DNA from: Amycolatopsis saalfeldensis
GTDB lineage: Bacteria; Actinomycetota; Actinomycetes; Mycobacteriales; Pseudonocardiaceae
Assembly: GCF_900110575.1 (NCBI RefSeq)
Contig: NZ_FOEF01000004.1
Span: 434,001-498,000 of the forward strand
Direction of reading: 5' to 3'
Length of the DNA: 64,000 bases
Each line of letters begins with the position of its first letter. Position 1 is the stretch's first letter. Position numbers and translations under genes: made by a program. The notes beneath the pieces were generated by a model, which ran no database searches, was not told where the DNA came from, and worked only from the letters and a program-made list of their open reading frames with translations. This document shows positions 8,252 to 16,161 of the stretch, one piece after another.

Positions 8252-9588
8252 GCGGACGCCCCCTCGTCGTCGGTGTCCCCGGGCAGTGTTCCTTCGGGCA
8301 GTGTCGCAGCCGGGACCGCGGGCAGGTTCACCGAGATCGCCGTGCCGCCGCCGGGCTCGGACTCCACGTGCAGGGTGCCGGCCAGCCGCTCGACGCGCCG
8401 TCGCATCCCGGGCAGCCCGAAACCGCCTTCGGCCGGCGGCGGGGCCTCGGGGTCGAAGCCGACGCCGTCGTCGCGCACGTCCAGCGTCACCTCGTCGCTC
8501 ATGTACGAAAGCGTGAGCCCCACCCGGTCCGCCGCCGCGTGTTTGGCCACATTGGACAGTGCTTCCTGGGTGATGCGCAGCAGGGTCGCCTCCAGCTCGG
8601 GGTGCAGGGCCTCGGCGGTGCCCGTGGCGGTGAAGTCCGCCCGGACGCCGGTGCGCTCGCCCCACCGGCGCGTCACCTCGGCCAGCGCCTCGGGCAGCGT
8701 CGCCGATTCCAGCGGTTCCGGCCGCAGCGCGCCGACGGACCGGCGGGCGGCGGTGAGGTTCTCCCGGGCCAGCTCGGTGGCGGTGCCGAGGTGGCGCCGC
8801 CACTCGGCCGGATCGGCCTCGGCCTGCGCGGCCGCCTCGAGCTGGGTGATGATCCCGGTGAAGCCCTGAGCGAGCGTGTCGTGGATTTCCTGGCTCAGCC
8901 GCTGGCGCTCGTCGAGCACCCCCGCCTCACGGGCCTGGGTGAGCAATTGCCGTTGCAGGCCAAGGTTTTCCGCCTCGGCCGCGGCCAGCTGGTCGAGCAT
9001 CCGCTTGCGTTCCTGGCTCTGCCGCCCGACCGCGGCGAACACCGCGCCCCCGCCGCCGATCGCCGCCGTCTGCACCAGGATCAGCGTCACCATGACGCCC
9101 GGCGAGGTCGTCAGCGAGTGCACCGGCCCGCCGACCGAGACCGTGTTGATCAGCAGCGAGGTGATGCCCACGCCGAGGATCGCCACGGGCACCGGGCTCA
9201 TCCGCATGGCGGCGAAGAACGCGAAGATCATGAAGACGAAGAAGGGGGACTCCCGGGCCTGCAGCGCCGTCGCGAAGCCCACCACTCCGACGAAGGTCAG
9301 CACGGCGAACACCGGGCGTTCGCGCACGCCGGGGTGCGGCAGCACGGTGGTGAGCAGCAGCCACACCGCGGCGCCGCCCGCGAGGGCCAGCGTGACCGCC
9401 CGGTGCCCGGCCGTCTGGTTCGCCGGCAGCGTGCTGAGCAGGACCGGGACGAGGAGGAGCACGAACCCGAACACGGTCTCCACCCGGGTGAACCACTGGT
9501 GCCAGCGCAGCCCCGGATTCGGCGCGAGGGGCGGCATCAGCGAACGGCCCCAGTCCACCTTCACGTCGTCGGCCCGCCGGGATCTCAT
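8248..9588 (-). CDS. Sensor histidine kinase (HisKA_3 type)
   Basis: 446-residue membrane kinase. About six hydrophobic segments span residues 35-185, followed by a coiled-coil-like stretch and the HisKA_3 dimerisation helix with phospho-acceptor H236 in LSQEIHDTLAQGF. The ATPase domain has N, G1 (DDGVGFD) and G2 (GGFGLPGMRRR) boxes. The partner response regulator overlaps it by 4 bp. Its own ATG at 9588 overlaps the stop of the upstream glycosyltransferase by 4 bp; an internal Met 17 codons in is an alternative start. No extracellular sensor domain is evident, so the signal is likely sensed in or at the membrane. Confidence 0.94.
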   Translation of the reverse strand: MRSRRADDVKVDWGRSLMPPLAPNPGLRWHQWFTRVETVFGFVLLLVPVLLSTLPANQTAGHRAVTLALAGGAAVWLLLTTVLPHPGVRERPVFAVLTFVGVVGFATALQARESPFFVFMIFAFFAAMRMSPVPVAILGVGITSLLINTVSVGGPVHSLTTSPGVMVTLILVQTAAIGGGGAVFAAVGRQSQERKRMLDQLAAAEAENLGLQRQLLTQAREAGVLDERQRLSQEIHDTLAQGFTGIITQLEAAAQAEADPAEWRRHLGTATELARENLTAARRSVGALRPEPLESATLPEALAEVTRRWGERTGVRADFTATGTAEALHPELEATLLRITQEALSNVAKHAAADRVGLTLSYMSDEVTLDVRDDGVGFDPEAPPPAEGGFGLPGMRRRVERLAGTLHVESEPGGGTAISVNLPAVPAATLPEGTLPGDTDDEGASA

Positions 9589-11111
9589 GCCTTGAGGTCC
9601 TTGAGCTGGGGCCAGAGCACGGACCAGGCGTCGAGACGTCCGGTGAGCCGCCAGATCGGCATGTTCCGGCTTGAGTTGGGCACGCCGAGCCGGTTGTCGA
9701 CGCGTGCCACGACCTTCGCCGACTGGAAGTGTTTCGCCAGTTTCGACGGGTCTCTTCCGACGAAGAGCACGGTGTCCATGTCGTTGGCGGGGCGCCCGAA
9801 GTACCAGAAGCCGCGGCTGGGGCTGTACGCCTCGGGCAGGTCACGCTCCGGCCCGTACCGGTCGAGGGCGCCCGCCTGCCAGTAGCCCGCGGTGACGAGC
9901 GCGGTGTGGTCGCGTTCGCCAGGCGGCAGCAGGCGGTACGCGCCGGCGACGGAGTCCGCCAGGTCGGGCCAGCCCACCTCCTCCACGGCGTACGCGGGGT
10001 GCGGCGCGTCGGGATGCTCGACGAGCCACTGCACCGGCCAGACCGGCAGCGCGTACGGCAGGCTGTACAGCGCGGAGAGCACGAACACCGGCCAGGTCGG
10101 CACCCAGCGCCACCACAGCGCGGGCCGCCGGTGCTCCAGGTGCACGGCGGCCGCGGCCCACAGCAGGCCGAACATGCCCGCGGCGTAGTAGAACCGCCCG
10201 TTGACGACGATGAACACGACGACCAGCCCGAGCGTCGTCCAGCCGAGGAACCGGTACGGCCGCAGCCGTTGGGCGCCCAGCAGCACCGAAAGTCCATAAA
10301 GGACGCCCAGGGCGCCGGTCACCAGGCCGGCCCCGGCCAGCAGGCCCGGCACGAACTCCGCGCGGCCGCCGCCCTCGTCGACCTCCTTGGCGATGGCGTC
10401 GCCCATGCCGAGCTGCGGCCAGCCGTTGGCGGTCTGCCACCACAGCGTCGGGACGCAGGCGAGCGCGGCGATGCCGGCCCCCGCCCACAGTTTCGGCCGG
10501 CGCAGCAGCTCACGCGGGCCGAACACGAGCGAGGCCACCGCGGTCACGGCCCAGAACGCGCCGATCAGGAACTTCACGTTGAGCGCGACGGCGGTGACCA
10601 GGCCCAGCCACAGCAGCAGGTTGTCGTCACGGGTCCGAAGCCAGCGCACCAGCAGCCACAGCGCCGCCGTCCACAGCACCGGGTCCACAGTGGACGTCGC
10701 GAGGTAGTGGCCGCTGCCTGCGAACTGGCCGCAGATCGCGAACGCGGCGGCCGCGCGGGTCTGCGCCCGCCGATTGCCGCCGAGTTCCCGCGCGATCAGC
10801 GCTGTCAGCACCACCCCGGCGGCGGTGACCAGGATCGCCGGGAGCCGGAACACCACCAGCGAGCCCGGGGCGATCGTGTTCATCAGCCACGCGATCAGCG
10901 GCAGCACCGGCGGCTGGTCGGCGTACCCCCAGGCCAGGTGCTTGCCCGCGGCGAGGAAGTACAGCTCGTCGCCGAAGTAGCCGTAACGGCCGGCGGTGGC
11001 GAGCAGAATCGCCGCGGTGCCGGCCGCGAGCAGCGCCACGGGCAGCCGCGCGAACTCCGCGACGTCGCCGGTGGGCTTGGCGCGAGCGCCGGCCGTGGTC
11101 ACGGCTTCCAT
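9585..11111 (-). CDS. GT-C family membrane glycosyltransferase (ArnT/PMT-like), copy 2
   Basis: 508-residue polytopic membrane protein of the GT39/ArnT type, which transfers a sugar from a polyprenyl-phosphate donor on the outer face of the membrane. The expected acidic catalytic motif is visible in RYGYFGDELYFLAAGKHLAW near residue 45, then a PPVLPL segment and many transmembrane helices, with a soluble C-terminal tail. It is clearly paralogous to the gene at 11206-12714 (shared GYGDELYFL, GRELLRRPKL and LRPYRFL blocks), indicating a tandem duplication. Start ATG 11111 follows GGGGAGCAGG. Acceptor unknown. Confidence 0.88.
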   Translation of the reverse strand: MEAVTTAGARAKPTGDVAEFARLPVALLAAGTAAILLATAGRYGYFGDELYFLAAGKHLAWGYADQPPVLPLIAWLMNTIAPGSLVVFRLPAILVTAAGVVLTALIARELGGNRRAQTRAAAAFAICGQFAGSGHYLATSTVDPVLWTAALWLLVRWLRTRDDNLLLWLGLVTAVALNVKFLIGAFWAVTAVASLVFGPRELLRRPKLWAGAGIAALACVPTLWWQTANGWPQLGMGDAIAKEVDEGGGRAEFVPGLLAGAGLVTGALGVLYGLSVLLGAQRLRPYRFLGWTTLGLVVVFIVVNGRFYYAAGMFGLLWAAAAVHLEHRRPALWWRWVPTWPVFVLSALYSLPYALPVWPVQWLVEHPDAPHPAYAVEEVGWPDLADSVAGAYRLLPPGERDHTALVTAGYWQAGALDRYGPERDLPEAYSPSRGFWYFGRPANDMDTVLFVGRDPSKLAKHFQSAKVVARVDNRLGVPNSSRNMPIWRLTGRLDAWSVLWPQLKDLKA

Positions 11112-11205
11112 CCTGCTCCCCGTCCGCTGTTCGGGCCTGACGAGCCGCACCCTACGGGGGCGGGCCCGGCGCCGGGCCGCTCGCTGTGGCGCCGGGCACA
11201 CCACC

Positions 11206-12714
11206 TCAGCGGGTGATCAGCTGCGGCCAGATCCGCGGCCACGGCTGGAGCCGCCCGCTCGCCAGCCAGATCGGCAGGCCCTGCTCCACACTCGGCACGG
11301 CCGCGCCGGTGTCCACCTTGCCCGCCGGGCGCAGGTCGGCGAAGTGGCCGAGCAGGGGCCGCGGGTCGGTCCCGACGAACAGCACGTCCCGGGCCGAATC
11401 CGGCGGCAGGACCAGCGTGGCGTACCCGCGGCTCGGGCTGGCCGGCTCCGGCAGGCCGAGCGCGGGGCCGAAGTGGTCCAGCGCGCTCGCCGTCCAGTAG
11501 GACTCGGTGACCACGGCGGTGTGGGCCGGGTCGGGCACCTTCGCGAACGCGTCCGCCACCGAGCGCGCCGTCTCCGGCCAGCCGATCTCGGCGGACGCGA
11601 GGATCGACCTCGGCAGCCCCGGGTGCTCCGTCAGCCAGGCCTGCGGCCACACGGGCAAGGACTGGGGGACCGCGATGACCAGCGCCAGCAGGTACACCGG
11701 CCAGGTCGCGATCCAGCGCCACCAGCGGGAGGCCCGGCCGCTCTCCAGCTCGACCGCGGCCGCGGCCCAGCACGGCGCGAACATCCCCGCGATGTAGTAC
11801 GCGCGGCCGTTGGCCAGGATGAACACCGCGGCCAGGCCGATCGTGGTCCAGGCGAGGAACCGGTACGGCCGCAGCCGCTCCGCGCGCAGCAGCCGCCACA
11901 GGCCGTAACAGAGCAGCACGGCCCCGACCGGCAGGCCGGCGACGAGCAGCGCCTCGGGCAGCCATGCCACCCGCCCGCCCAGGTAGTCGCTGACCTCCTG
12001 CGAGATGGCCTGGCCCATGCCCAGCTGCGGCCAGCCGTGCGTGGCCTGCCAGACGAGCGTCGGGACCAGTGCCGCCGCGGCGATGGCGGCGCCGAGCCAC
12101 AGCTTCGGCCGCCGCAGCAGCTCACGCGGGCCGAAGACGAGCAGCGCGATCCCGGCGATCAGCCAGAAGCCGCCGATCAGGAACTTCGTGTAGAGCGTGA
12201 GCGCGGTGACCACGCCCGCCCAGACCAGCAGGCCGTCGGCTCGAGTGCGGACCCAGCGGACCAGCAGCCAGAGCAGCACCGTCCACAGGAAGGGGTCGAG
12301 CGTCGAGGTCGCCAGGTAGTGCCCGCTGCCGATGAACTGGGTCGACACCGCCAGCGTCGCCGCGGTGAGGGCCTGCGCCTTGGTCCCGCCGCCGAGCTCG
12401 CGGGCGATCAGCGCGGCGAAGACCACCGCGGCGGCCATCGCCAGGATGGCCGGGATCCGCAGCACGAACGGGGAACCGGGGACGAGCGCGTCCATGGTGC
12501 GGGCGATCAGCGGCAGCAGCGGCGGCTGGTCGACGTAGCCCCAGGCCAGGTGCCGTCCGGCGGAGAGGAAGTACAGCTCGTCGCCCATGTAGCCGTAGCG
12601 GTTCGCGGTGAGTCCCAGCAGCAGGGCGAGCAGCGCGGCGAGGACGAGCACGGGCGTGCGGGCGAACGGGGCGACGGCGCGCGTCGCCGGGACGGTGGTG
12701 GTGGTCGCGGTCAT
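11206..12714 (-). CDS. GT-C family membrane glycosyltransferase (ArnT/PMT-like), copy 1
   Basis: 502-residue paralogue of the following gene. It has the acidic motif in ANRYGYMGDELYFLSAGRHL, the QPPLLPLIAR segment, about ten transmembrane helices and a soluble C-terminal portion ending in WPQLITR. Donor is expected to be a polyprenyl-linked sugar; the acceptor (lipid, cell-wall glycan or glycoprotein) cannot be inferred. Start ATG 12714 lies 2 bp after the stop of the ABC permease, so it belongs to the same transcript as the exporter. The first ~15 residues are Thr-rich and precede the first membrane helix. Confidence 0.88.
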   Translation of the reverse strand: MTATTTTVPATRAVAPFARTPVLVLAALLALLLGLTANRYGYMGDELYFLSAGRHLAWGYVDQPPLLPLIARTMDALVPGSPFVLRIPAILAMAAAVVFAALIARELGGGTKAQALTAATLAVSTQFIGSGHYLATSTLDPFLWTVLLWLLVRWVRTRADGLLVWAGVVTALTLYTKFLIGGFWLIAGIALLVFGPRELLRRPKLWLGAAIAAAALVPTLVWQATHGWPQLGMGQAISQEVSDYLGGRVAWLPEALLVAGLPVGAVLLCYGLWRLLRAERLRPYRFLAWTTIGLAAVFILANGRAYYIAGMFAPCWAAAAVELESGRASRWWRWIATWPVYLLALVIAVPQSLPVWPQAWLTEHPGLPRSILASAEIGWPETARSVADAFAKVPDPAHTAVVTESYWTASALDHFGPALGLPEPASPSRGYATLVLPPDSARDVLFVGTDPRPLLGHFADLRPAGKVDTGAAVPSVEQGLPIWLASGRLQPWPRIWPQLITR

Positions 12715-12716
12715 CG

Positions 12717-13454
12717 TCACTCCCAGCGGAAGAATCGGGCGGCGAGCACGGAGCAGGCCACGGTGACCGCGGCCATCGAGCCCAGTTGCAGCAGTTCCGG
12801 CGCGTGACCCGCCGCGGTCTCGCGCAGGGCGTTGATCGTCGCGCCGAGCGGCAGGACGTCGGCGACGTGCTGCAGGAACACCGGCAGCTGCTCCTTCGGC
12901 ACCCACACCCCGCCCAGCGCCAGCATCGGGAAGAACACCAGCGCGCCGATGCCGCTCGCGGCCCGGGCGGTCGGCGCGAACGCGGCGACCAGCAGGCCCA
13001 CCGAGAACAGCGCCGCCGCGCCCAGCACCACCGAAAGCGCGAAGCCGCCGAGATTCCGCGGCAACGCCATGCCGAGCGCGATCCTGCCCACCCCCACGAC
13101 GAGCAGGATCACGACGGCAGCGGCCACGAGGTTCACGATCAGCTGCGCGGCCAGCAGCCGGGCCGGCGGCACCGGGCTGGCGGAAAGCCGTTTCAGCACG
13201 CCCTTTTCGCGGTAGCCGGCCAGCGCGGCCGGGAACAGCGTCACCGCGAGCATCGCGATGACGATCGCCACCGCCATCGGGGCGATCAAAGTGGACAGCG
13301 GCGACTGGCCGCCGAACTGCGCGCTCGGGTCCTTCGTGCCCGGGATCAACCCGAACACCAGGATCAGGGCGAGCGGGATGCCGATCACGGTGGCCGGCGC
13401 GCCCGGGTCGCGGAGGAACAGCTTCGCCTCCACGGCGGTCATCTTGGTGAGCAT
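12717..13454 (-). CDS. ABC-2 type multidrug exporter permease (DrrB-like)
   Basis: 245-residue membrane subunit with six predicted helices. It contains the ABC-2 family pattern GYREKGVLKRLSASPVPP between helices 2 and 3 and the conserved ALGGVWVP segment near helix 5. It pairs with the ATPase encoded 13 bp upstream; two copies of each would form the exporter. Start ATG 13454 follows a GAGGGG ribosome-binding site. Typical substrates of the family are hydrophobic drugs or lipids; linkage to two glycosyltransferases suggests a glycolipid or glycosylated envelope component as an alternative. Confidence 0.93.
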   Translation of the reverse strand: MLTKMTAVEAKLFLRDPGAPATVIGIPLALILVFGLIPGTKDPSAQFGGQSPLSTLIAPMAVAIVIAMLAVTLFPAALAGYREKGVLKRLSASPVPPARLLAAQLIVNLVAAAVVILLVVGVGRIALGMALPRNLGGFALSVVLGAAALFSVGLLVAAFAPTARAASGIGALVFFPMLALGGVWVPKEQLPVFLQHVADVLPLGATINALRETAAGHAPELLQLGSMAAVTVACSVLAARFFRWE

Positions 13455-13467
13455 CAGCGTGGTCCCC

Positions 13468-14373
13468 TCAGTCCAGTTTCCGGCCGGTGAGCGCGACGAA
13501 CGCGTCGTCGAGGTTCGCCTGGTCCACCCGCAGCTCACCGGCGATCACCTGGTTGCGGGCGAGGAACGAGGTGACGGTGTGCAGCGCGTTGCCGCGCCCG
13601 GTCACCACCAGCTGCCCGCCGCGGCGCTCGACCTTCAGCACGTCGGGCAGTGCCTTCAGCCGCGCCAGGTCGACCGGCGCCGACGGGCGGAAGCGGATGC
13701 GCTGCTCGTCGTCGACCCGCCCGACCAGCCCGGCGGGCGTGTCGATGGCGGCCACGCGGCCGGAGTCGATCACCGCGATCCGGTCGCAGAGCCGCTCGGC
13801 CTCCTCCATGAAGTGCGTGACCAGCAGGATCGTCACGCCCTGGTCGCGCACCGCCTCGATCAGCTCCCAGGTGTCGCGCCGCGCCTGCGGGTCGAGGCCG
13901 GTGGTGAGCTCGTCGAGCACGGCGATCTCCGGGCTGCCCACCAGCGCGAGCGCGATGGACAGCCGCTGCTTCTGGCCGCCGGAGAGATTCTTGTACGCGG
14001 TGTCGCGCTTGTCGGCGAGGCCCAGCGTGGCGAGCAGCTTCTCCGGGTCGGCGGGCTCGCGGTAGAAGGAGGCGTACAGGTCGATCGCCTCGCGGACCCG
14101 CAGGCGGTCGGGCAGCTGGCTCTCCTGGAGCTGGATGCCGACGCGCTGGCGCAGCTCGTGCCGGTCCTCGCGCGGGTCGAGGCCGAGCACCGAGAGCGTG
14201 CCGCCGTCGGCGACGCGCAGCCCCTCCAGGCACTCCACCGTGGTGGTCTTGCCGGCGCCGTTGGGCCCGAGGATCCCGAAGATCTCCCCGCGCTCCACGC
14301 TGAACGACACGTCGTCCACCGCGATCTTGCCGCCGTACCGCTTGTGCAGGCGCTCGACTTCGATGACCGGCAT
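13468..14373 (-). CDS. ABC transporter ATPase, DrrA-like drug-resistance family
   Basis: 301-residue nucleotide-binding subunit. Walker A is GPNGAGKTTT (about residues 37-46), signature LSGGQKQR, Walker B IAVLDELTTGLDP, and H-loop VTHFMEEAERL. The C-terminal extension (~220-301) is typical of the DrrA/CcmA-like group and contacts the permease. The ATG at 14373 has an AGGAGGGGAGGG ribosome-binding site. First gene of the six-gene operon reading down to 7625. The 200-bp region upstream is shared with a divergent TetR gene and holds two different palindromes. Confidence 0.95.
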   Translation of the reverse strand: MPVIEVERLHKRYGGKIAVDDVSFSVERGEIFGILGPNGAGKTTTVECLEGLRVADGGTLSVLGLDPREDRHELRQRVGIQLQESQLPDRLRVREAIDLYASFYREPADPEKLLATLGLADKRDTAYKNLSGGQKQRLSIALALVGSPEIAVLDELTTGLDPQARRDTWELIEAVRDQGVTILLVTHFMEEAERLCDRIAVIDSGRVAAIDTPAGLVGRVDDEQRIRFRPSAPVDLARLKALPDVLKVERRGGQLVVTGRGNALHTVTSFLARNQVIAGELRVDQANLDDAFVALTGRKLD

Positions 14374-14480
14374 CGCGCCCTCCCCTCCTGATCGGTTCGT
14401 CGCTGAAAGACTCCCGCGGGGAGGGGCCCGCGCGGATCGCCGGAACGGCCAGAACCCGGCTCCACCGGCAGGCGGCCGGC

Positions 14481-14498
14481 ATCCACCGATCGGTGGAT
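14481..14498. promoter_or_regulatory. Perfect 18-bp palindrome, candidate operator for the exporter operon
   Basis: ATCCACCGATCGGTGGAT reads the same on both strands. It lies 108 bp upstream of the ABC ATPase start and 80 bp upstream of the divergent tetR-type gene. Its sequence differs from the second palindrome at 14540, so the two may be read by different regulators or with different affinity. Confidence 0.6.
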
Positions 14499-14508
14499 AC
14501 GGGCGGTT

Positions 14509-14537
14509 TTGACCGCGCCGCCGCTGCGTGTTACTTT
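14509..14537 (+). promoter_or_regulatory. Promoter of the TetR-type gene at 14578
   Basis: -35 TTGACC (14509-14514), 17-bp spacer, -10 TACTTT (14532-14537). The predicted start of transcription falls inside the palindrome at 14540-14560, consistent with autorepression. Confidence 0.65.
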
Positions 14538-14539
14538 TC

Positions 14540-14560
14540 GATACGAAACGGTTTCGTATC
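14540..14560. promoter_or_regulatory. Palindromic operator at the TetR promoter
   Basis: A perfect inverted repeat with arms GATACGAAAC and GTTTCGTATC around a single G, covering the predicted transcription start of the TetR-type gene. It is unusually AT-rich for this chromosome, as expected for a bound operator. Confidence 0.75.
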
Positions 14561-14577
14561 TTAAGAGGGGTGGTCGG

Positions 14578-15159
14578 GTGAACGGCTCACTGGGCAGGCC
14601 GCGTGATGCGAGCCGCGACGTCGCGATCCTCGACGCGACGCTGGCGCTGCTGACCGAAAACGGTTACGAGCAGCTGTCCATCGAGGCGGTCGCGGCCCGC
14701 TCGGGCGCGGCGAAGACGACGATCTACCGCCGCTATCCTGACAAGGCGGCCCTCGTCGCCGCCGCGGTCGACCATCGCTCGCCGGTCACTCCGCCCGAGC
14801 TTCCCGGCGACGACCTCCGCTCGGATCTCCTGGTACTCGTCACCTGGCTAGCGCGGCAGATCGCCGAGCAGGAGATCGGCCTGCTCGGGGCGCTGTTCGC
14901 CGGGATGCGCGGCGACCCGGGGCTGGCCGGGGAAATGCGCCGCATCCTGCGCCGCGACGCGACCGCGATGACCGGCCGGCTGCCGCGTCAGGCGTCTTCC
15001 GGCCTCTTCGCCGAGGTCGCCCCGGCCGTGATCGTGCACCGCGTCGTCTTCGTCGGGGAGCCCTGCGACGAGCGCTTCGTCGAGCACCTCGTCGACGACA
15101 TCCTCCTGCCGCTCCTGCGTGGCCCAACCGGCCGTCCGGTCGCGGAGCGCGGCCGCTAA
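14578..15159 (+). CDS. TetR family regulator divergent from the ABC exporter operon
   Basis: 193-residue repressor. The helix-turn-helix spans about residues 15-60 (SIEAVAARSGAAKTTIYRRY), followed by a C-terminal ligand domain of the TetR_C type. I start it at GTG 14578, preceded by AGAGGGG; upstream codons in the frame run through the promoter and operator and are unlikely to be coding. Divergence from the exporter operon and the two palindromes suggest it represses both transcription units until a drug-like ligand binds. Its stop overlaps the convergent DUF402 gene stop. Confidence 0.9.
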   Translation: MNGSLGRPRDASRDVAILDATLALLTENGYEQLSIEAVAARSGAAKTTIYRRYPDKAALVAAAVDHRSPVTPPELPGDDLRSDLLVLVTWLARQIAEQEIGLLGALFAGMRGDPGLAGEMRRILRRDATAMTGRLPRQASSGLFAEVAPAVIVHRVVFVGEPCDERFVEHLVDDILLPLLRGPTGRPVAERGR

Positions 15160-15674
15160 GGGTGCCGCCGCCAGGTCAGCGTGACGTCCTTTGTGGACAG
15201 CCAGGCGGCGAGGTCATAACCGTGCCCCGCGAGGCCTTCGACAGCGGCGTACGTGGCTTCAAGCGCGTACTCGGCTTCGGACTGCGGCAGCAGACCCTCC
15301 GCGACCGCCGCGACCAGCTCGTCGTTGTCGATGACGCGCACCGACACTTTGTCCTTGAGCACCAGGTCGAGGTAGAGGTCGGTGGCGATCCAGCGGGCCC
15401 CGTCCCGGCGCACGCGGACCACGTCGAGGTAGAAGTCCTGGTCCCGCTCGTGTCCGGGATTGAACCAGAAGTCGGTGACGCGCAGCCCCAGCGCCGGCAG
15501 CAGCCACGACTCGAGGTAGCTGAACTGGGCCCGCCCGGGCGCCGGGCGGGCGAGGTAGAGGCCGAACGGCTGCTCGCGGAACTCCTCCACCTCCCGCGCG
15601 ACGCCCTTGGGATCGACATTGACGCGAGCGGCCGGGTCGAAGACCTCGATCTTCGGCGGGTGCAGGTCGGTCAT
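15156..15674 (-). CDS. DUF402 domain protein (FomD/nucleoside phosphatase-like)
   Basis: 172-residue protein. A DUF402 core is evident: YLESWLLPALGLRVTDFWF, then the acidic-rich YLDVVRVRRDG and DLYLDLVLKDK strands, and a DNDEL motif near residue 115. Proteins of this family bind divalent metal and several hydrolyse nucleotides (FomD in fosfomycin synthesis, Ntdp). The cellular role here is unknown. I choose ATG 15674; a possible -10 sequence CAAGAT lies 6 nt upstream on the minus strand, suggesting leaderless expression. The gene is common in actinobacteria outside antibiotic clusters. Confidence 0.85.
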   Translation of the reverse strand: MTDLHPPKIEVFDPAARVNVDPKGVAREVEEFREQPFGLYLARPAPGRAQFSYLESWLLPALGLRVTDFWFNPGHERDQDFYLDVVRVRRDGARWIATDLYLDLVLKDKVSVRVIDNDELVAAVAEGLLPQSEAEYALEATYAAVEGLAGHGYDLAAWLSTKDVTLTWRRHP

Positions 15675-15831
15675 CCGCTCATCTTGCCCTGCGCGGGGCC
15701 GGAACCGGACGTTTCTCACCCGGGTCGCGCCCGGATCGGCCGTCCCACACCCGGCCGGTGGGCCGTCGGCCGTCGTGCGCTGGCCATCGTGCGCTGGCCC
15801 GGGGGTGCTCTTGCCTCTTGCCCGGACTGAC

Positions 15832-16038
15832 CTGGCTGGTCGTGACGAGCCTGGCTGGGTTGTGCTGATCTGGCTGGTCGTGACGAGCCTGGCTGGGTTG
15901 TGCTGATCTGGCTGGTCGTGACGAGCCTGGCTGGGCCGCGCTGATCTGGTCGGGCCGCGCTGATCTGGCTGGGCCGCTGATCTGGCTGGGTTGCGCTGAC
16001 TTGGCTGGGTTGCGTCGACCTGGCCGGGCCGCACCGAC
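15832..16038. repeat. Minisatellite of 19-bp units (38-bp dimers)
   Basis: Three consecutive 38-bp repeats begin at 15832, 15870 and 15908. Each is made of two related 19-bp halves (CTGGCTGGTCGTGACGAGC and CTGGCTGGGTTGTGCTGAT). About five more degenerate 17-19-bp halves follow to 16038. Units 1 and 2 are identical, showing recent expansion. The array fills the gap between the DUF402 gene and the uvrB promoter. It is open on the minus strand, but I see no evidence that it is translated. Confidence 0.9.
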
Positions 16039-16131
16039 CCGGCGAGCCCGGTGCCGCACCTGCCTCCCCGGACCGTCCGCGACCCCTTTCACCGCAGGTC
16101 GCGGGCCCATTACCGACTCCGCGACTGAAAA

Positions 16132-16154
16132 CTGTCGGTGGGTCGGCTTACTCT
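16132..16154 (+). promoter_or_regulatory. RecA-NDp/PafBC-type DNA-damage promoter of uvrB
   Basis: CTGTCGGTG (16132-16140), 8 bp, TACTCT (16149-16154). This matches the TTGTCRGTG-N8-TANNNT consensus of PafBC-dependent promoters with a single change at the first base. The -10 box ends 7 nt before the GTG start of uvrB, so the transcript is predicted to be leaderless. Confidence 0.82.
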
Positions 16155-16161
16155 GGTTCTC

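Noticed and set aside
15832..16038. CRISPR array
   Set aside because: Units are contiguous 19-bp tandem copies without spacers, and no cas genes are present.
16138..16161. Upstream GTG as the uvrB start
   Set aside because: It lies inside the PafBC-type promoter and adds residues absent from the usual actinobacterial UvrB N-terminus.
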